64,000 nucleotides of DNA from Selaginella moellendorffii (GCF_000143415.4 NW_003314301.1:654336-718335); one strand, 5' to 3'. Numbered from the stretch's first letter, positions 11,601 to 24,075 are shown. Made by a program: numbers and translations. The notes: a model not told the origin generated them from the sequence alone.

Positions 11601-14600
11601 CTCATATGCGAGATAGCAGCTGCTCAGTGGCCATCCGATAGTAACAGATGCGTGGAAAGGATGGTCGATAGCTCGAGCGAGATATTGTTCGAGTTTTTTT
11701 TGAAGAACCTTGTTCTTCGTCCATTCCTCGTCAAAGAATTTGCCGAAGCGGTGATGAAGATTTCTACGGGCGACTTACTGAGAAAAATGATCCCTTACGT
11801 GCTTCCGAAGCTTATACTGGATCAACAGCACGACGAAAGAGCTCCTCAAACGCTTAATACTCTAGCGCATCTGTTACAGACAAGTTTGCCGCTGGTGTTA
11901 CTCGAATGGTGCCACAAGGTTTTGTCCGTGCTCTTACTTCGAGCGGACGGAAGGGAGCTGATGGCTGCATTGCATTTCTACGAAGCACAGACGGGATCAG
12001 ATGCTCGTGAGATATTTGCAGCTGTCTTGCCTGCGTTACTTGACGAACTAGTTTGGTTTCTTGGGGACACGAGTAACGATGAAGCCGTTAAAAGGTAACA
12101 TTTCACAAGTTTCTTATTTTCCTCCTCTAAAACTGGACTGCAGGTCTGCAAGAGTTGGTCCCATGATTCAAGAAGTTGCCCGTATTATATCCGGATCCGA
12201 TGATCTACCGAGTTTCTTAAGGCAACATTTTGTACGCCTCTTGAACAACATTGATCGGAAACTCTTACGTTCGGAAGACGTCCAAATGCAAAAGCAGGCT
12301 CTCAGGTGCATCGAGCGTTTGTTAGAGATGATCGGTTCTCATCTCAGTGCTTTTATTCCTAAGATCATGGCTTTACTCTCTCAGCCGCAAGACTTACAGT
12401 ATGAGAGCCTTAGCGTTTGGCTTTCATTTGTCAAAAGACTCGCTCAAGTTTCCCCAGCAAACCTGAAGACTGTCGCAAGCCAAATCGTCGTGGCGCTGAT
12501 GCCGTGCCTTGAATCTGAACAGTCATCAACTATCGATGCGGCAGTACAAATTTTGGAGGAGCTGATACTCAAGAACAGGAGGTTGCTGGGGGACCAGATA
12601 AAAGAACTGCCGTTACTTCCCAGCCTGGAGCCTTTGGCAGCTGTGAACGCCGTCTTGAACGAAGTGCGTGGATTCTTAAGTTTACGAGATCAACTCTTAC
12701 GAGCAGGCGAAGGTTTGAACCATGAGAGCCTATCTTTGAGGCTCGTCACCGCAACTGAGCTGCTCAAGTTACTGTCCAGTAAAAGGAACGATATCACTGC
12801 ACTCGTTCTTCGGGAGACACCGGCGGATGCAGACGCAGTGAGCAGCCTCGTGACTCGGTTACTGCGTGGTTGCTCGGAGGAATCACGGACATCAGCGGGA
12901 CAGAAATTCAAGCTGGCCTGTGCCGAGTGCTTGGGTGGTCTCGGTGCTATTGATCCCGTCAAGCTACAAATAAGCCTACGACATCGTTCGAGCATGCAGC
13001 ACACGGAAGAGGATCTCGTGTTCCAGTTGATAAACCAGCACTTGACCAGAGTTCTCCGAGCAGCATCCGATACCGACGTGCAAGATGCAGCAGCTTTAGC
13101 TATCCAAGAGCTTCTCAAGCTCACAGGCTGCCATGAAGCTCGAGGTGTCTCAAGACCACCATCGAGTTCGAGTAAGCCGACTCAAAAGAGCAAGCTACAG
13201 CTTGGGGACAGGTTGTGGAGCAGGTTCTCCGATGCCGTCAAAGAGATCATCAGTCCTTGCTTAACGTCGAAGTACCTGCTCAAAGTTTCTGGAGCTCCGA
13301 TGCCTTCCGGGCCCATTTTTCGTCAAGGGATACTGTTCAGGAGGTGGATGTATCTGTGGTGTCGAAGGCTGCTCTCGCAAGTAACCGGTCAGATGGCATC
13401 GATTCTCGGTGCTTGTAGAGGTGTGGTAAGACACGACATGGATGCGGCACTATATATACTCCCGTATCTCATACTGGACATAGTCTGCCACGGGTCTCAG
13501 GAGGCGCGCACAGGCGTTACGGACGAAATTCTAGCGGTCTTGGCTGAAGCTGGCACTGGAAACGACGGGCAGCCGGGGCAGCCAGTTTATCTTAACAATG
13601 CATTCTGCGGGTCGGGTGGCGAAGTTAGCATGCAGACCGTTTTTATGCTGCTAGATAATCTGGGACAGTGGGTGGACGACTCCAAAGCGCTAACAAGCAA
13701 GGGATCACGCTCGACACAAGCGAAGGAACTGTCCGCAAAGCTTTTAGTGCAGTGCGAGCAAGTTGGACAGTTGCTGGCTTCTATACCGAAGCAGAGCCTG
13801 GCATCGGCTTCTTTTCGTTGTCGTGCCTACGCTCGAGCGCTACTTTACTACGAGTCTTACGTTCGCGAGAAGTCTGGAGCTCTTAATCCGGCTGCTCTTG
13901 TGAGTGGCACATTCAAAGACGAAGACGTCGGTTTCCTTTTGAAGATTTACGGTGGTCTGGACGAGCCCGACGGGCTGTTGGGAATAGCTCGCTTGCAAAA
14001 GCGTGCAAGTCTGGAGGATCAAGTGCTTATCAACAAGATATCTGGGAACTGGGCCGAGGCATTGACGTTTTGCGAGCAAGCTTTGGAGCTGGAGCCAAAG
14101 AGCTTATACTGGCAATCCGGGATCTTAGACTGCCTCGTGAACATGGGACATTTCCAGGCGATGGTAACTCATGTTGATGGACTGCTGGCTCGCTTGCGAG
14201 ATTCAAGAAGAGAGTGGTACATGCGTGGCGTTCAAGCTGCTTGGCGGCTCGGACAGTGGGACTTGATCAATGAGTACGTTCATGGCTCTGAGCTAGAGGC
14301 AGGAAGTACTGAAAGTGATTCGGCATTCGATCTTAGCTTGGCCAAGGTACTGCAAACACTTCGCTCCAAGGATCAGGTGAAGTTCCAAGAGCAGCTTACG
14401 CATGCAAGGCTTGCTTTGCTTGCACCGCTCGCGGCCGCCAGTATGGAGTCGTACGTCCGGGCGTATCCTGTGATCGTAAAGCTACACATGCTGCGGGAGC
14501 TCGAAGATTTCTTCTCGTTGGCTGACAAAGGTGGCGATAACAAAGACCAACTGTTTGAGAACTGGAACGGACGTTTGAAGATGACGCTGCCTTCGCTCTC

Positions 14601-17140
14601 GACAAGGGAACCTATACTGGCACTTCGGAGGCTGCTGTTCTCCGTCTGTGACTTGCAGTCCGAAATGGGAGGCTGCTGGCTGCAGTATGCAAAGCTTTGC
14701 AGGACTTCCGGCCATTACGAGACTGCAAACAGGGCCATACTTCAGGCACAAGCTGCTGGTGCTCCGAATGCACACAGGGAAAGAGCCAAACTTTTCTGGG
14801 ATATGAAGAAAACGCATCGCGCCATCGATGAGCTACAACAAGTTTTGGTGAACGTACCTCTGAGTGTTCTTGGAACCGCCAGCGGTGCTGCTCTTTCAGG
14901 ACTTGTCCTTAACACCTCGCAGACGGAGTCAGCATTAGAGTTGACAGTCGAAGAACAGGTATGCAACGATGCAGCAAAAACTTTGCTTCTCTTGGGAAGA
15001 TGGGCCCATTGTACAGGGCAGAAACAAAAGGAGGATGTGATCAGCATCTACACCAGAGTGAAAGACTTGCAGCCAATGTGGGAGAAGGGATACTTCTACA
15101 TGGCAAGGTACTACGACGATTTGCTAGTGGATGCCAGGAAGAGGCAGGAGGAAAACAAAGAGCACAGAAGTAACACAACGAAGCGGGGCAGTAATGCTGA
15201 CGACAAACCATGGTGGACTTATCTCCCCGATACGGTTCTTTGTTACGCGAAGACGCTGCACAGAAGTCACCACCATTTGTTCCAAGCCTTGCCTCGCTTG
15301 CTGACGTTGTGGTTCGAGTTTGGAAGTGCTTATCGCAGTGAAAGTCTTGGTTCAAACAAGATCGTAAAGGCCGCGCATGTCAGGGTAAGCTTTTCATCGT
15401 TCTTCGAGACAAATTTCTAACGTGTGGTTTTTGAAGGTGATGGCTATAATGAGAGGTTGTTTGCAAGAACTTCCGTCATATCAGTGGCTTGCTTCTCTTC
15501 CCCAGCTAGTCTCAAGGATCTGTCATGACAATGAGGAGGTGGTCAGGCTGGTGAAGCAAATCATCCAAAGTGTTTTGCAAGCTTATCCTCAGCAAGCCTT
15601 GTGGACGATGGCTGCTGTTTCGAAGTCCGATATTCCTGAGAGGCGCAGTGCAGCTACAGAGATAATTCAAGCGGCAAAGTTTTCAACTCGCAACGATGAC
15701 GAGAGAGCGACGTTTGTTCAATTTGCTACTTTCATCGAGCATATGGTCCGACTATGCTTCGCCCCCGGTGCAAGTGAAAAGGCTCGGTCTCTAACCCTGT
15801 CCACAAGCGACTTCAGCTCTCTCAAGAGAATGATGCCCCTCCAGGTAATTATGCCTGTCCAGCGAGCTCTTGCTGTAACTTTGCCCGCTGATGGCCTTTC
15901 AAACTCGAGCTACAATCCTTTCCCGTCTGGCGACTGCTCTACGATATTTGCTATTCGGGACGACGTCGAGATACTGGTATCGTTGCAGCGGCCCAAAAAG
16001 GTATGCGTGGCGGAAGTTTTTCAAACTACAAACATCTAAATCGTTTTGTCAGGTTGTGCTTGTTGCAAGCGACGGGACAGAACATCCGTTTCTCTGCAAA
16101 CCCAAGGATGACTTGCGTAAAGACGCTCGAATGATGGAGTTTACAGGCATGATCAACCGTCTGCTTTCTAAAGACCCCAGCAGCAGGCGGCGGAAGCTTT
16201 ACATTCGGACGTTCGCAGTAATACCACTGACAGAAGACTGTGGAATGGTGGAATGGGTGTCACATACGAGAGGCCTACGACACATTCTACAGGACTTATA
16301 CGTTTCGGCCGGCATGTTTACCAAGGAGACCAACCCGACCATCAAACGCATTTACGAGGACAACAAAGATAAGAAGATCTCCGCCACCGAGCTAATGCGT
16401 GACAAGATACTACCGATGTTTCCTCCAGTTTTTCACAAGTGGTTCCTCAACACGTTTCCGGAGCCAACGGCTTGGTTCCAATCGAGGCTGGCTTATGCTC
16501 ACACTACAGCAGTGTGGTCAATGGTGGGACATATCGTGGGGCTTGGGGATAGACACGGTGAAAACATTCTTTACGACTCTACGACGGGTGACTGCGTTCA
16601 CGTGGATTTTAGCTGCCTTTTCGACAAGGGGTTGCAGCTCGAGAAGCCAGAACTTGTTCCTTTCCGTCTCACACAGGTGCGTTAACATTTCTCTGTCCGT
16701 TTTTTTTTCTGAAGCCCTGCAACTTGCAGAACATGGTCGACGGCCTCGGTATAACAGGCTATGAAGGTGTGTTTTTGCGAACTTGCGAGATCACCTTGTC
16801 TGTTCTTAGAGCCAACCGAGAGACGCTCATGAGCGTTCTAGAGACGTTTATCCACGATCCTCTAGTGGAGTGGACGAAGTCTCACAAGTCGAGTGCAACG
16901 GAAGTCCAAAATCCTCATGCTCAGGTGACTGGTCCCTTTGGCTTGTGTATTGGAACTGACTGGGCTTTCCAGCGAGCGCTTGCAAACATCGAGGCTCGTT
17001 TGCGAGGAGTGGTCGTAGGTGTTGCTGCAGCTCCGTCTTTACCACTCTCGGTAGAAGGCCAAGCTCATCGTTTGATTCAGGAGGCCGTGTCTCACGAAAA
17101 CTTGGGACATATGTATGTCTGGTGGATGCCGTGGTTTTAG
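8694..17140 (+). CDS. ATR: ATR-type PI3K-related DNA-damage checkpoint kinase
   Basis: Model of 14 exons: join(8694..8853,8903..9047,9117..9229,9284..9621,9670..9797,9850..9994,10045..10452,10509..10584,10635..10929,10976..12094,12144..15384,15437..16000,16053..16676,16730..17140), 2588 residues, close to the roughly 2700 of plant ATR. ATR senses RPA-coated single-stranded DNA and signals replication stress in the nucleus. The N-terminus (MVDLSALLQDLGDCIA, and REILAILKLVRHT in exon 2) matches plant ATR as I know it. HEAT-like helices fill the first 1400 residues and a FAT region follows. The kinase domain has a lysine in FLCKPKDD (about 2260), GLGDRHGENIL (about 2410) and VDFSCLFDKG (about 2430). 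The FATC tail ends HENLGHMYVWWMPWF at the stop. Exon phases all agree. Intron 7 begins with GC (gcaagt), and no GT donor keeps the frame. Confidence 0.95.
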
Positions 17141-17606
17141 TACGGCTTGAGGTGCGTAAAATGTGCTTAAAATTTGGTTCTTTATGCTCACTAATTGTTC
17201 TTGGATGCAGCAAGCGGATTTATTTTAGATATATATGAATTTGAGTTTCTTGAAGTTCGATAATCGTGACTTGGGCCACACTCCAAAAGCTTAAAACAAG
17301 TACGTGCATCTATCATTTTAGTGCAGGAGAATTAGTAGTAATTATGACGTATTGTTGCTGTCAACAAGTCGTAGTCTTGAGCATGCCACTAAAATAGTGA
17401 TCGCTCACGGAATTGTGAAATATAACTGTACAGGTTTTGAGTGCGGCCTGTTATGAAGTTCCAGCATTAGCTCTTCACTCTAGATGATGGCGATGGTGAT
17501 GCCATTCTCTGATGATCCCCACTCCACTTGCGGAAATTAATCTATCTACAACAACATCGATCGTCTATATAACTCAAGGCCGAGCAGAACCTTAGAGTAA
17601 GCAGCC
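17141..17606 (+). promoter_or_regulatory. ATR trailer and XTH promoter
   Basis: 466 bp between the ATR stop and the XTH ATG, AT-rich at 17160-17460. A TATATAA box at 17566-17572 lies about 35 bp upstream of the XTH ATG (17607), which would leave only a very short leader, so it may not be the working TATA box. No other gene is seen. Confidence 0.5.
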
Positions 17607-18660
17607 ATGGCTGGTCTTGTCATTTTTTCTTTGCTAATCTCTGTGGTCTCATACTGCAGCAATGCGAAACTCAGTGACAACGTCGACATTACCTGGTCTG
17701 CAGATCATGTTGATAGAGCAAATGAAGGGACTGAGCTCCTACTCAAGCTTGACAATTCATCTGGTATGTAACTCTCTCAACTGGACTTTCTCCAAGCTGA
17801 GGCTTTGCTTTTGAACAGGGTCCGGCTTCAAATCCAAGGAGCAGTACATGTTTGGAACCATCAGCATGGAGATCAAACTCGTGCCTGCCGAATCTGCTGG
17901 TACTGTGACGTCCTTCTATGTAAGAAGCACCTCCAGTTTCGTCGACACTAGATCTAAAATCTTCTTTTGCTCAGTTGCAAACGGACTCCACCCCCAGTAT
18001 TGGACCAGATTACTACGAGTACGACTTCGAGTTCCTTGGAAACGTGTCCGGGGAGCCTTACATCGTCCAGACGAATGTTTACGCCGGAGGCAAAGGTGGC
18101 CGAGAGCAGCGCATTTACTTGTGGTTTGATCCCACGGCGGACTTCCACACATACACCATGTCCTGGACCAAGCAACACACAGTGTAAGCTGCTAGTTCTT
18201 CCCTCCAGACTCTGGATCCCGGCTTACAATTCGATCCCGTTTCAGGTTTTTGGTGGATTCGACTCCCGTGAGAGTTTTCAAGAACAATGAAGAGAATGGC
18301 ATTCCTTACCCCTCCAAGAATCCCATGACGATGCGCTCTAGCCTGTGGAGTGGGGAAGATTGGGCTACGCGAGGTGGGCTCGTGAAAACCAACTGGAACC
18401 ACGCTCCCTTCATCGCTTCCTTCCGGAACTTCATTGCCGATGCCTGTGTTGTCTCTCAGGGTCAGGGTCAGGGTGGCGATGATTCCTCGTGCTCTAAATT
18501 TCTGCCAAGTTCTTCTGCAAGCTCCTTTAGCTCTGCCAAAATGGAAGGCAACCTTGGATCCGAAAAGCTAGGCTGGGTGAGGAAGAATTACATGATTTAC
18601 GACTATTGCACTGATGCTCTCCGATATCCATCACCTCCACCTGAGTGTTTTCTCATTTAA
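17607..18660 (+). CDS. Xyloglucan endotransglucosylase/hydrolase (GH16 family)
   Basis: Model: join(17607..17763,17819..17919,17975..18183,18246..18660), 293 residues, normal for the family. XTHs cut and rejoin xyloglucan in the cell wall. Seen: a signal peptide of about 20 residues ([20 protein letters not shown]); the GH16 active-site strand [11 protein letters not shown], which keeps the E-x-D-x-E catalytic array, with the glycosylation site NVS right behind it; [17 protein letters not shown]; and the C-terminal XTH extension with cysteines in [15 protein letters not shown] and PPPEC. Odd points: the usual HDEIDFEFLG has become [10 protein letters not shown], so the His-Asp before the nucleophile is lost, and the loop before the last domain holds a Ser-rich insertion. 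Whether it is a transglucosylase or a hydrolase cannot be read from this. Confidence 0.92.
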
Positions 18661-18757
18661 TTGTAGTGATCTTAAAGTGTCTTCTCATTTGATTGTAAAG
18701 AACTTCAAGTGATCTTAAAATTGTGGATCATTTTTCTTATATATTATACATTGGTGT

Positions 18758-20237
18758 TTACATTTTGGAGTAATATTTATCATTTGTTACAAGGTTTATG
18801 ATTTTGTTGAAGGCTTTATCGTTTAGTGAAACTTCAGCAAGCAGTTTCCATGCATATTCTTGGGTGGCATTTTCGAAATCTTGCTTGCGTTTGAGAACTA
18901 TGTGACCGCTTATCTCCCAAACAGCAGGGTTGACTTGTGTTTCCAAAATTTCGGCCTCAACTTCACCACGAACTTGTCTCTCAGCAAAACACTAGAAGAA
19001 AAACAAATTATCAATAAAAATCACTAGAAACCATGTAAAACTATCATGAGTTACCTGTGGGAATAAGTAAATTTGTGATCCTTTATCAGCAATAAGAATA
19101 TTGTATGGAATATTTTGCTCTTCAAGAATATTGCATACTGTAACAATTTGATATGATAATTCTTGAAAATTACTTGATCCAAGTTCATAAATAATGCCTC
19201 TTACGGGATAATTTTCCAATTTGTAAATATTAAAACCTTTCACATTATTCACAAGTAGTTTTTTCGATGCCTTCTCTACTGGAAATATATATTCCAAATA
19301 ATAAGCCTATTATCAGAAAAAATTAGCTTACAGCAATAAATATAAAAATATTATTCTTTCACATACCTGAAAATGGAGATGGTTAATTGTAGCAAATGCT
19401 CCCAAACTATTAAATCCAAGTCTGAAGTATATATTATTTGCTTGTTTAGCCATTTGAAGAGCTATAATAAATGTGTTGACTTCTAAACGTTGTGGGAGAC
19501 AATTAAGTAACCTTGGAATCAATAATATATGTCCAAACTCTATTGGACTCACCTGTTAAAAAAATTGTTAATAATTATATATTAAAAAGGAAAGAAAATA
19601 AATTACTCACATTAATAATCACCATGTTTGAGCTAGTTGCAAATGGTGAATTTTCTGGATCAAAACAGAAGAGAACTTCTTCTTGGCCAACTTTAGTAAA
19701 GTTGAATTTACTGGGATCAAAATCTTGCAAAACTTGATCCATTTTAAACTCAGTGGGACGCTTTTTTGAATGCCTGCCTTCGTTGAGTTGGGCAATAAAA
19801 CCACAATCTCCCGAAAGAATCTATTCAATCAAATATTAATTCTATTATTTGCGAATAACAAAAATTTTCTACCTTTGTCTCGCATGAGGTAACATCGTAG
19901 CGGAAGAGTCCCTGTTTTTGCTTCTCCATCCACTGACCAGAGATTGAGTTAGAAAGTTATACATACTAATCTAAGAGAACAACATACCGGAGCAAGAATA
20001 AATGAGTGTAGGAAGTCTATAGTTTCCCCCTTGGTATCCATACACTGTGCCTCACCATACAAGTAAAGAGGCACTCGCGCTCCTACAATCGAAAAAATGA
20101 AAGGGTTAACCATTAGCAAAAAACATAGAAGAAATAAAAAACTTACCAGGAAAGCAACATGGTCCCAAGCAATTTCTCCCACACCCATGGTTAGTTTCTG
20201 AGCGATCATTAGAAACAATGGCTGCCTCAAATCCCAT
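18758..20237 (-). CDS. GDP-L-galactose phosphorylase (VTC2/VTC5-like), AT-rich
   Basis: Model: complement(join(18758..18991,19055..19306,19367..19552,19611..19820,19873..19932,19988..20082,20147..20237)), 375 residues, somewhat shorter than VTC2 (about 440). This enzyme makes L-galactose-1-phosphate in the ascorbate pathway. All seven exons join in frame and match VTC2 in order: CGRNCLGPCC with GARVPLYLYG, QGLFRYDVTSCETK, DCGFIAQLNEGRH, KFNFTKVGQEEVLF, SPIEFGHILLIPR, the HIT-type motif INHLHFQ (residues 208-214), KGFNIYKLENYPVRG, NIPYNILIADKG, and TQVNPAVWEISGHIVLKRK. Codons are strongly A/T-ending, unlike the neighbouring genes, although the introns keep the local short size. It looks intact; expression and activity are unknown. 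It lies divergent to the TBC gene. Confidence 0.9.
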
Positions 20238-20685
20238 CTCGAAGAAGCTCACGCGCCACAAAATACGAAGAAGATCAAGCGCCACAAATTAACGCTAAAA
20301 CCTTAGGGCAATCTTTACTGTTATATATAACGATTCCTAAAAGGATTGCTACTTCCTTTAGTATCTTTTCAACGCCTGCAAGAGTTTGAACGGGGCCGTT
20401 GGATGATGCTGCGATCCGACGGTCCCAGAGCAAAAGGCGGAACGTGCCATGTGTAGGAGCCCTAAAATGGACTGGGCAATGGGCGCGAGCGTGTTGCGCA
20501 GCCACTGTTGTCTTTGCCGGGTCGTGTATCGGCGGCGATCGAGAGATTCATCTGATCCAGGGTCCAGGTTTGTGGCGCCATCGATCGATCACAGCTCGGG
20601 GAAAGATTTCAGGGGAATGCTATGACTGTGATGGATCAGGGAGAAATCCGGGTGTTCTTGCGGTAGCAAGCTGGAAATATCGGTC
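20238..20685. promoter_or_regulatory. Divergent region between the VTC2-like and TBC genes
   Basis: 448 bp between head-to-head starts. The left half is AT-rich, with ttatatataacg at about 20320-20332, a possible TATA element for the minus-strand gene. The right half is GC-richer and probably includes the TBC leader. Short open frames here show no motif. Confidence 0.45.
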
Positions 20686-22137
20686 ATGGGGAGCTCTAGA
20701 ATGGTGTGGATGACTAGGAAAGTAGCCATTCTCGATATGTACGCGTTTCCACTGGAGGTGCCGCTGGAAGACGCCGCTCTTCTCAACGATCTAAAGAAGA
20801 GGGTGAAGGAGCAGCACCGGCAATGGTTGTCGATCGAGGCAAGCAAGGGAGAGGACTGGTATGTAGATAGATTCGCGAGAAATACTCCATTCCTGGACCA
20901 CTTTGCCGCTTATGCCAAGTCCAAGCAGCTCAAAGGGATGATCCGAAAGGGAATTCCTCCAGCTCTTCGTCCAAAGGTGTGGCTGGCTTCTTCCGGCGCT
21001 GCAAAGAAGCGCTCCACAGCTCCCAGGAGTTACTACAACGATCTCATCGAAGCAGTCGAGAATCGAGTCACTCCGGCAACTCGGCAAATCGATCAGGTAA
21101 GTTATAGTTTCTCGATTGACAACTCATTGTAGTTTTTTTCCAGGATCTCCCTCGAACTTTTCCGACACATCCATGGTTGGATTCCAAAGAAGGGCAGCAA
21201 TCGCTGAGAAGAATTCTTGTTGCTTACTCGTTTCGTGACTCCCGAGTCGGATACTGCCAGGTAAGAGAACTTCATTGTCTTCACATTGTCCAGTTCATAT
21301 CTAAAGTTTTGTGGTGATAGGGAATGAATTTCATCACAGCGCTTCTTCTTCTAGCGATGAGGTCGGAAGAGGACGCCTTTTGGATGCTTGCTGTGTTGCT
21401 GGAGGACGTTCTCCACAGCGATACTTACTCGGACAATCTCTATGGTTGTCATATCGAGCAAAGAGTTTTCAAGGACCTCATGAGGCAGAGAAGTCCAAGG
21501 TAAGAAATGTTTTCGTCTTTACAAGAGATCGATTTGGATCTGTTTCAGGCTGGCTGCCCACTTCCATGATATTGGATTTGACGTGTCGCTAGTCACCACC
21601 GAGTGGTTTCTTTGCTTGTTCTCGAAGAGTTTGCCTTCTGAGGTAAGTTTTGTCCGCTTCTTCAAAGAGAAGAAAATCAAATCGTGTTTGCAGACGACAA
21701 TGAGAATTTGGGATGTTCTTTTCAATGAGGGAGCAAGCATCATCTTTACAGTGGCACTATCATTGTTTCAGGTAATCAGGAAAAAGCATTTACACTTTAA
21801 GACGCTTTTGAACTGCAGACCCGAGAAGATCACCTTCTATGTGCCAGAAATGTTGGTGAAGCTCTCAGAATTTTGCACGATGCAACCCCGAGGCTGTACA
21901 ACCCCGATACAGTTCTTAAGGTGTTTGATGGCTGGCTTTTCTTGTTTCCTTCTGATCAATCCCATGGTATCAATTCAGGCTGCTTTCGAAGGACTGGGCA
22001 TGATGACAAGTTACACCATTGCCAAGCACAGAGAGAAGCAAGGAGTGGTTGTTGCAGCCGAGCTACAACAAAAATTAAGACAATCCACAACAACTTGTGA
22101 TATTGGCAGTAGATTGTGTGGTGCTACAGTTCTCTAG
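20686..22137 (+). CDS. TBC-domain Rab GTPase-activating protein with altered C-terminus
   Basis: Model: join(20686..21096,21144..21260,21321..21499,21549..21642,21694..21771,21819..21920,21979..22137), 379 residues. TBC proteins speed GTP hydrolysis by Rab GTPases on endomembranes. Seen: the lead KLIRKGIPP-like stretch (GMIRKGIPPALRPKVW); the arginine finger IDQDLPR (about 135-141); the glutamine finger VGYCQ (ending at 176); EEDAFWMLAVLLEDVL; and SLVTTEWFLCLFSKSLPSE with TTMRIWDVLFNEG, all in plant TBC order. The last exon ends VVAAELQQKLRQ and then reads about 18 residues to the stop through sequence that is the antisense of the kinase genes further right. A related copy at 27866-27930 has a stop right after LRQF, so this tail is probably new. 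The first ATG at 20686 and the nearby MVWM are both possible starts. Confidence 0.88.
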
Positions 22138-22345
22138 AATTTAAGGATGATTGATCACTTGATCCAGTGTCAATCTTTTCCTTGGATCCAAAACAAGCAT
22201 GCCCATAATAAGATTTCTCGCCTCTGGTGACAGATTGACAAGCCACTGGAACTCCAGGTTCGATCACTTGTAGCCTTTGAGAAGCTCGTATGCGATCACT
22301 CCAATCCCCCAAATATCCACTGCCTTTGTGTATGACAATCAATGC
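22087..22345 (-). pseudogene. Fragment of the cluster protein kinase (C-terminal part)
   Basis: Read on the minus strand, this matches the 3' third of the intact kinases (for example 28046-28325). KAVDIWGIGVIAYELLKGY is followed at once by a stop, and about 25 codons are missing after it. The 3' end overlaps the last TBC exon, whose final codons are its antisense. No start, glycine loop or HRD motif remains. A dead relic. Confidence 0.85.
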
Positions 22346-22720
22346 CCTTACTGGGCATTTTACAACACTTGATTTTTAAAATTCCCTGCACGTAATGGCC
22401 GCATGGCTCTAAAAGCTAAGACTCATTTCACACAAGCCTGTCTTTCAGTCCTTGGAGATGCTCCATCTCCTCCGCAAATGCAGTGCTCTCCCACTTTTCC
22501 AACATAAGCTAATGCAAGCGCGGGGGATTTCCATAAACCACCGTCATCAGTGGCAGCAAATAGTTCCTCTTTACCTCCCTAAAGCTTGGCTCCCTCAATC
22601 CTCTAATCCACCACCTTTTTCATCGCATCCCTCACATTCCATCCATATCTCATGGCTTCTTGCACAAGACCTTTGTCCTTGTCTAGCATCCTCTTCACCA
22701 AGTTACTCCTCTTTCACACA
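22346..22720. other. Repeat block Z, copy 1 (unrecognised)
   Basis: This block recurs at about 36725-37040, always between a broken kinase and a broken fucosyltransferase. On the minus strand it shows short shared peptides (KRMLDKDKGL, KKVVD, NYLLPLM) broken by stops and frame changes, so it may be a piece of some gene, but I recognise no family. Confidence 0.45.
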
Positions 22721-24075
22721 CCACTAGTTTGTTCTTCCTCTACGTTTTGCTCTCTCAGAATCACTTCCCGGACAAGGCCATGGAAGATTTCATCGTTCCA
22801 GAGTAAGGCGATGCTCGCAGAGCGGGAGCCGGCTAGAGTTCCAGTCCTATCACCGCAAATCCGCAGACTCGCCATCGCCAGCTCTCATCCTACGAGTAAA
22901 TCCACACCCGATGCTCTCGATTGATCCAAGATGACCAAACGGTGATCACGGCGATTGCCAATTCGGGATCGCGTCATTTGGATCGCAGGGCCTGGGGAAC
23001 AAGATTGCTGGCGATTGCTTCCACTTTTCTCTATGCTCTGCTCATGAACAGAGTTTTTCTCATCGCGAGAGATTCGTCCGCAGAGATCATGGATCGATTG
23101 TTTTGCGAGTCATTCCCAAAGAGTTCCTGGCTCCTTCCCTGGAGAGCCGATTATTCACAGTCAACGATTAATCGCGCCCGGATCTAAAAATCACTTATAA
23201 GCACTGTCACGATTTCGCGAGCTCGATCAAGTTATCTGTCCGTGGACTATACCCTGCAAGGAGCAGCAAAAACTCTTGCAATCGCAGGTAACGTGGCTGT
23301 TTCTCCGGTCAAACGTCTACTTTGCTCCGGGACTGTTCTTGGTGGAATCCTTCCGGAGTGATCTCGCGAAGCTCTTCCCCCAGCAGCAGGCGATCTTCCA
23401 TCACTTGAGCCGCTATCTCTTCCAGCCCATCGATCTGGTGTGGGCGCACAGCGCGGTTCTACGACTCATATGTCGCGCGCGCCGATCGCGTAGTCTCCAC
23501 ACTTGCAAGGAGTTCGTCAAAACCTGGCGGCGGAGGTGTTCCAGTGCGCAGTGGAGACGAAGATCCTCCCCAATATCAGCAAGAACAACGAGAGGATCAT
23601 GCTGCGCTCCTCGATCAGCTCGCAGCAGCAGCAGATCGCGGCGGTAGTGACTTCGCTAGACGAGCGCCACTTTGACGTGCTGCGAGAGATCTACCTCAAC
23701 TCCTCAGCCGCCGATGGATCGATCGTGAGAGTGGAGCAGCCAAGCCACGAGGGGCAGCAGCACACCGGATTTCTCGATCACGACGAGAAGGTTCTCCCGG
23801 AGATTTATTTTCGGGTAGAACCTTTATTTTCTGGGGTTGCTGATCAACCACTTTCGGCTATATTGGCCAGGGATTAGCCGGGTTGAGGCCTTGGCTTTAT
23901 GTCTGCTGGGCCTGGATCAGGTGGGGATGTTTGCTCCAAGGCAAGAACTATGGATCCTTGCTTCTTTTCGTTTGGGGAGTCTAACTGCGATTGTGGAGAG
24001 TCTGTCAAGTTTGACAGTATGGAGCGGTGTCAAGATTGGCATATAGCGCCTGGTGTTCAACTCAAACCAACTTGA
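22721..24075 (+). pseudogene. Degenerate GT37 fucosyltransferase copy A
   Basis: Matches the intact fucosyltransferase at 29542-31077 over nearly its full length, from the membrane anchor (FFLYVL-like coding at about 22730) to the 3' end (cctggtgttcaactcaaa at about 24050). It is broken many times: a stop right after the ATCGTTCCAGAG coding stretch (about 22803), frame changes nearby, a deletion in the middle where the VDYTP stretch loses its continuation (about 23250), further shifts near 23440-23510, and loss of the SDVLITSPG coding part near 23830. The first part of the gene is missing and replaced by block Z. It cannot encode an enzyme. Confidence 0.9.
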
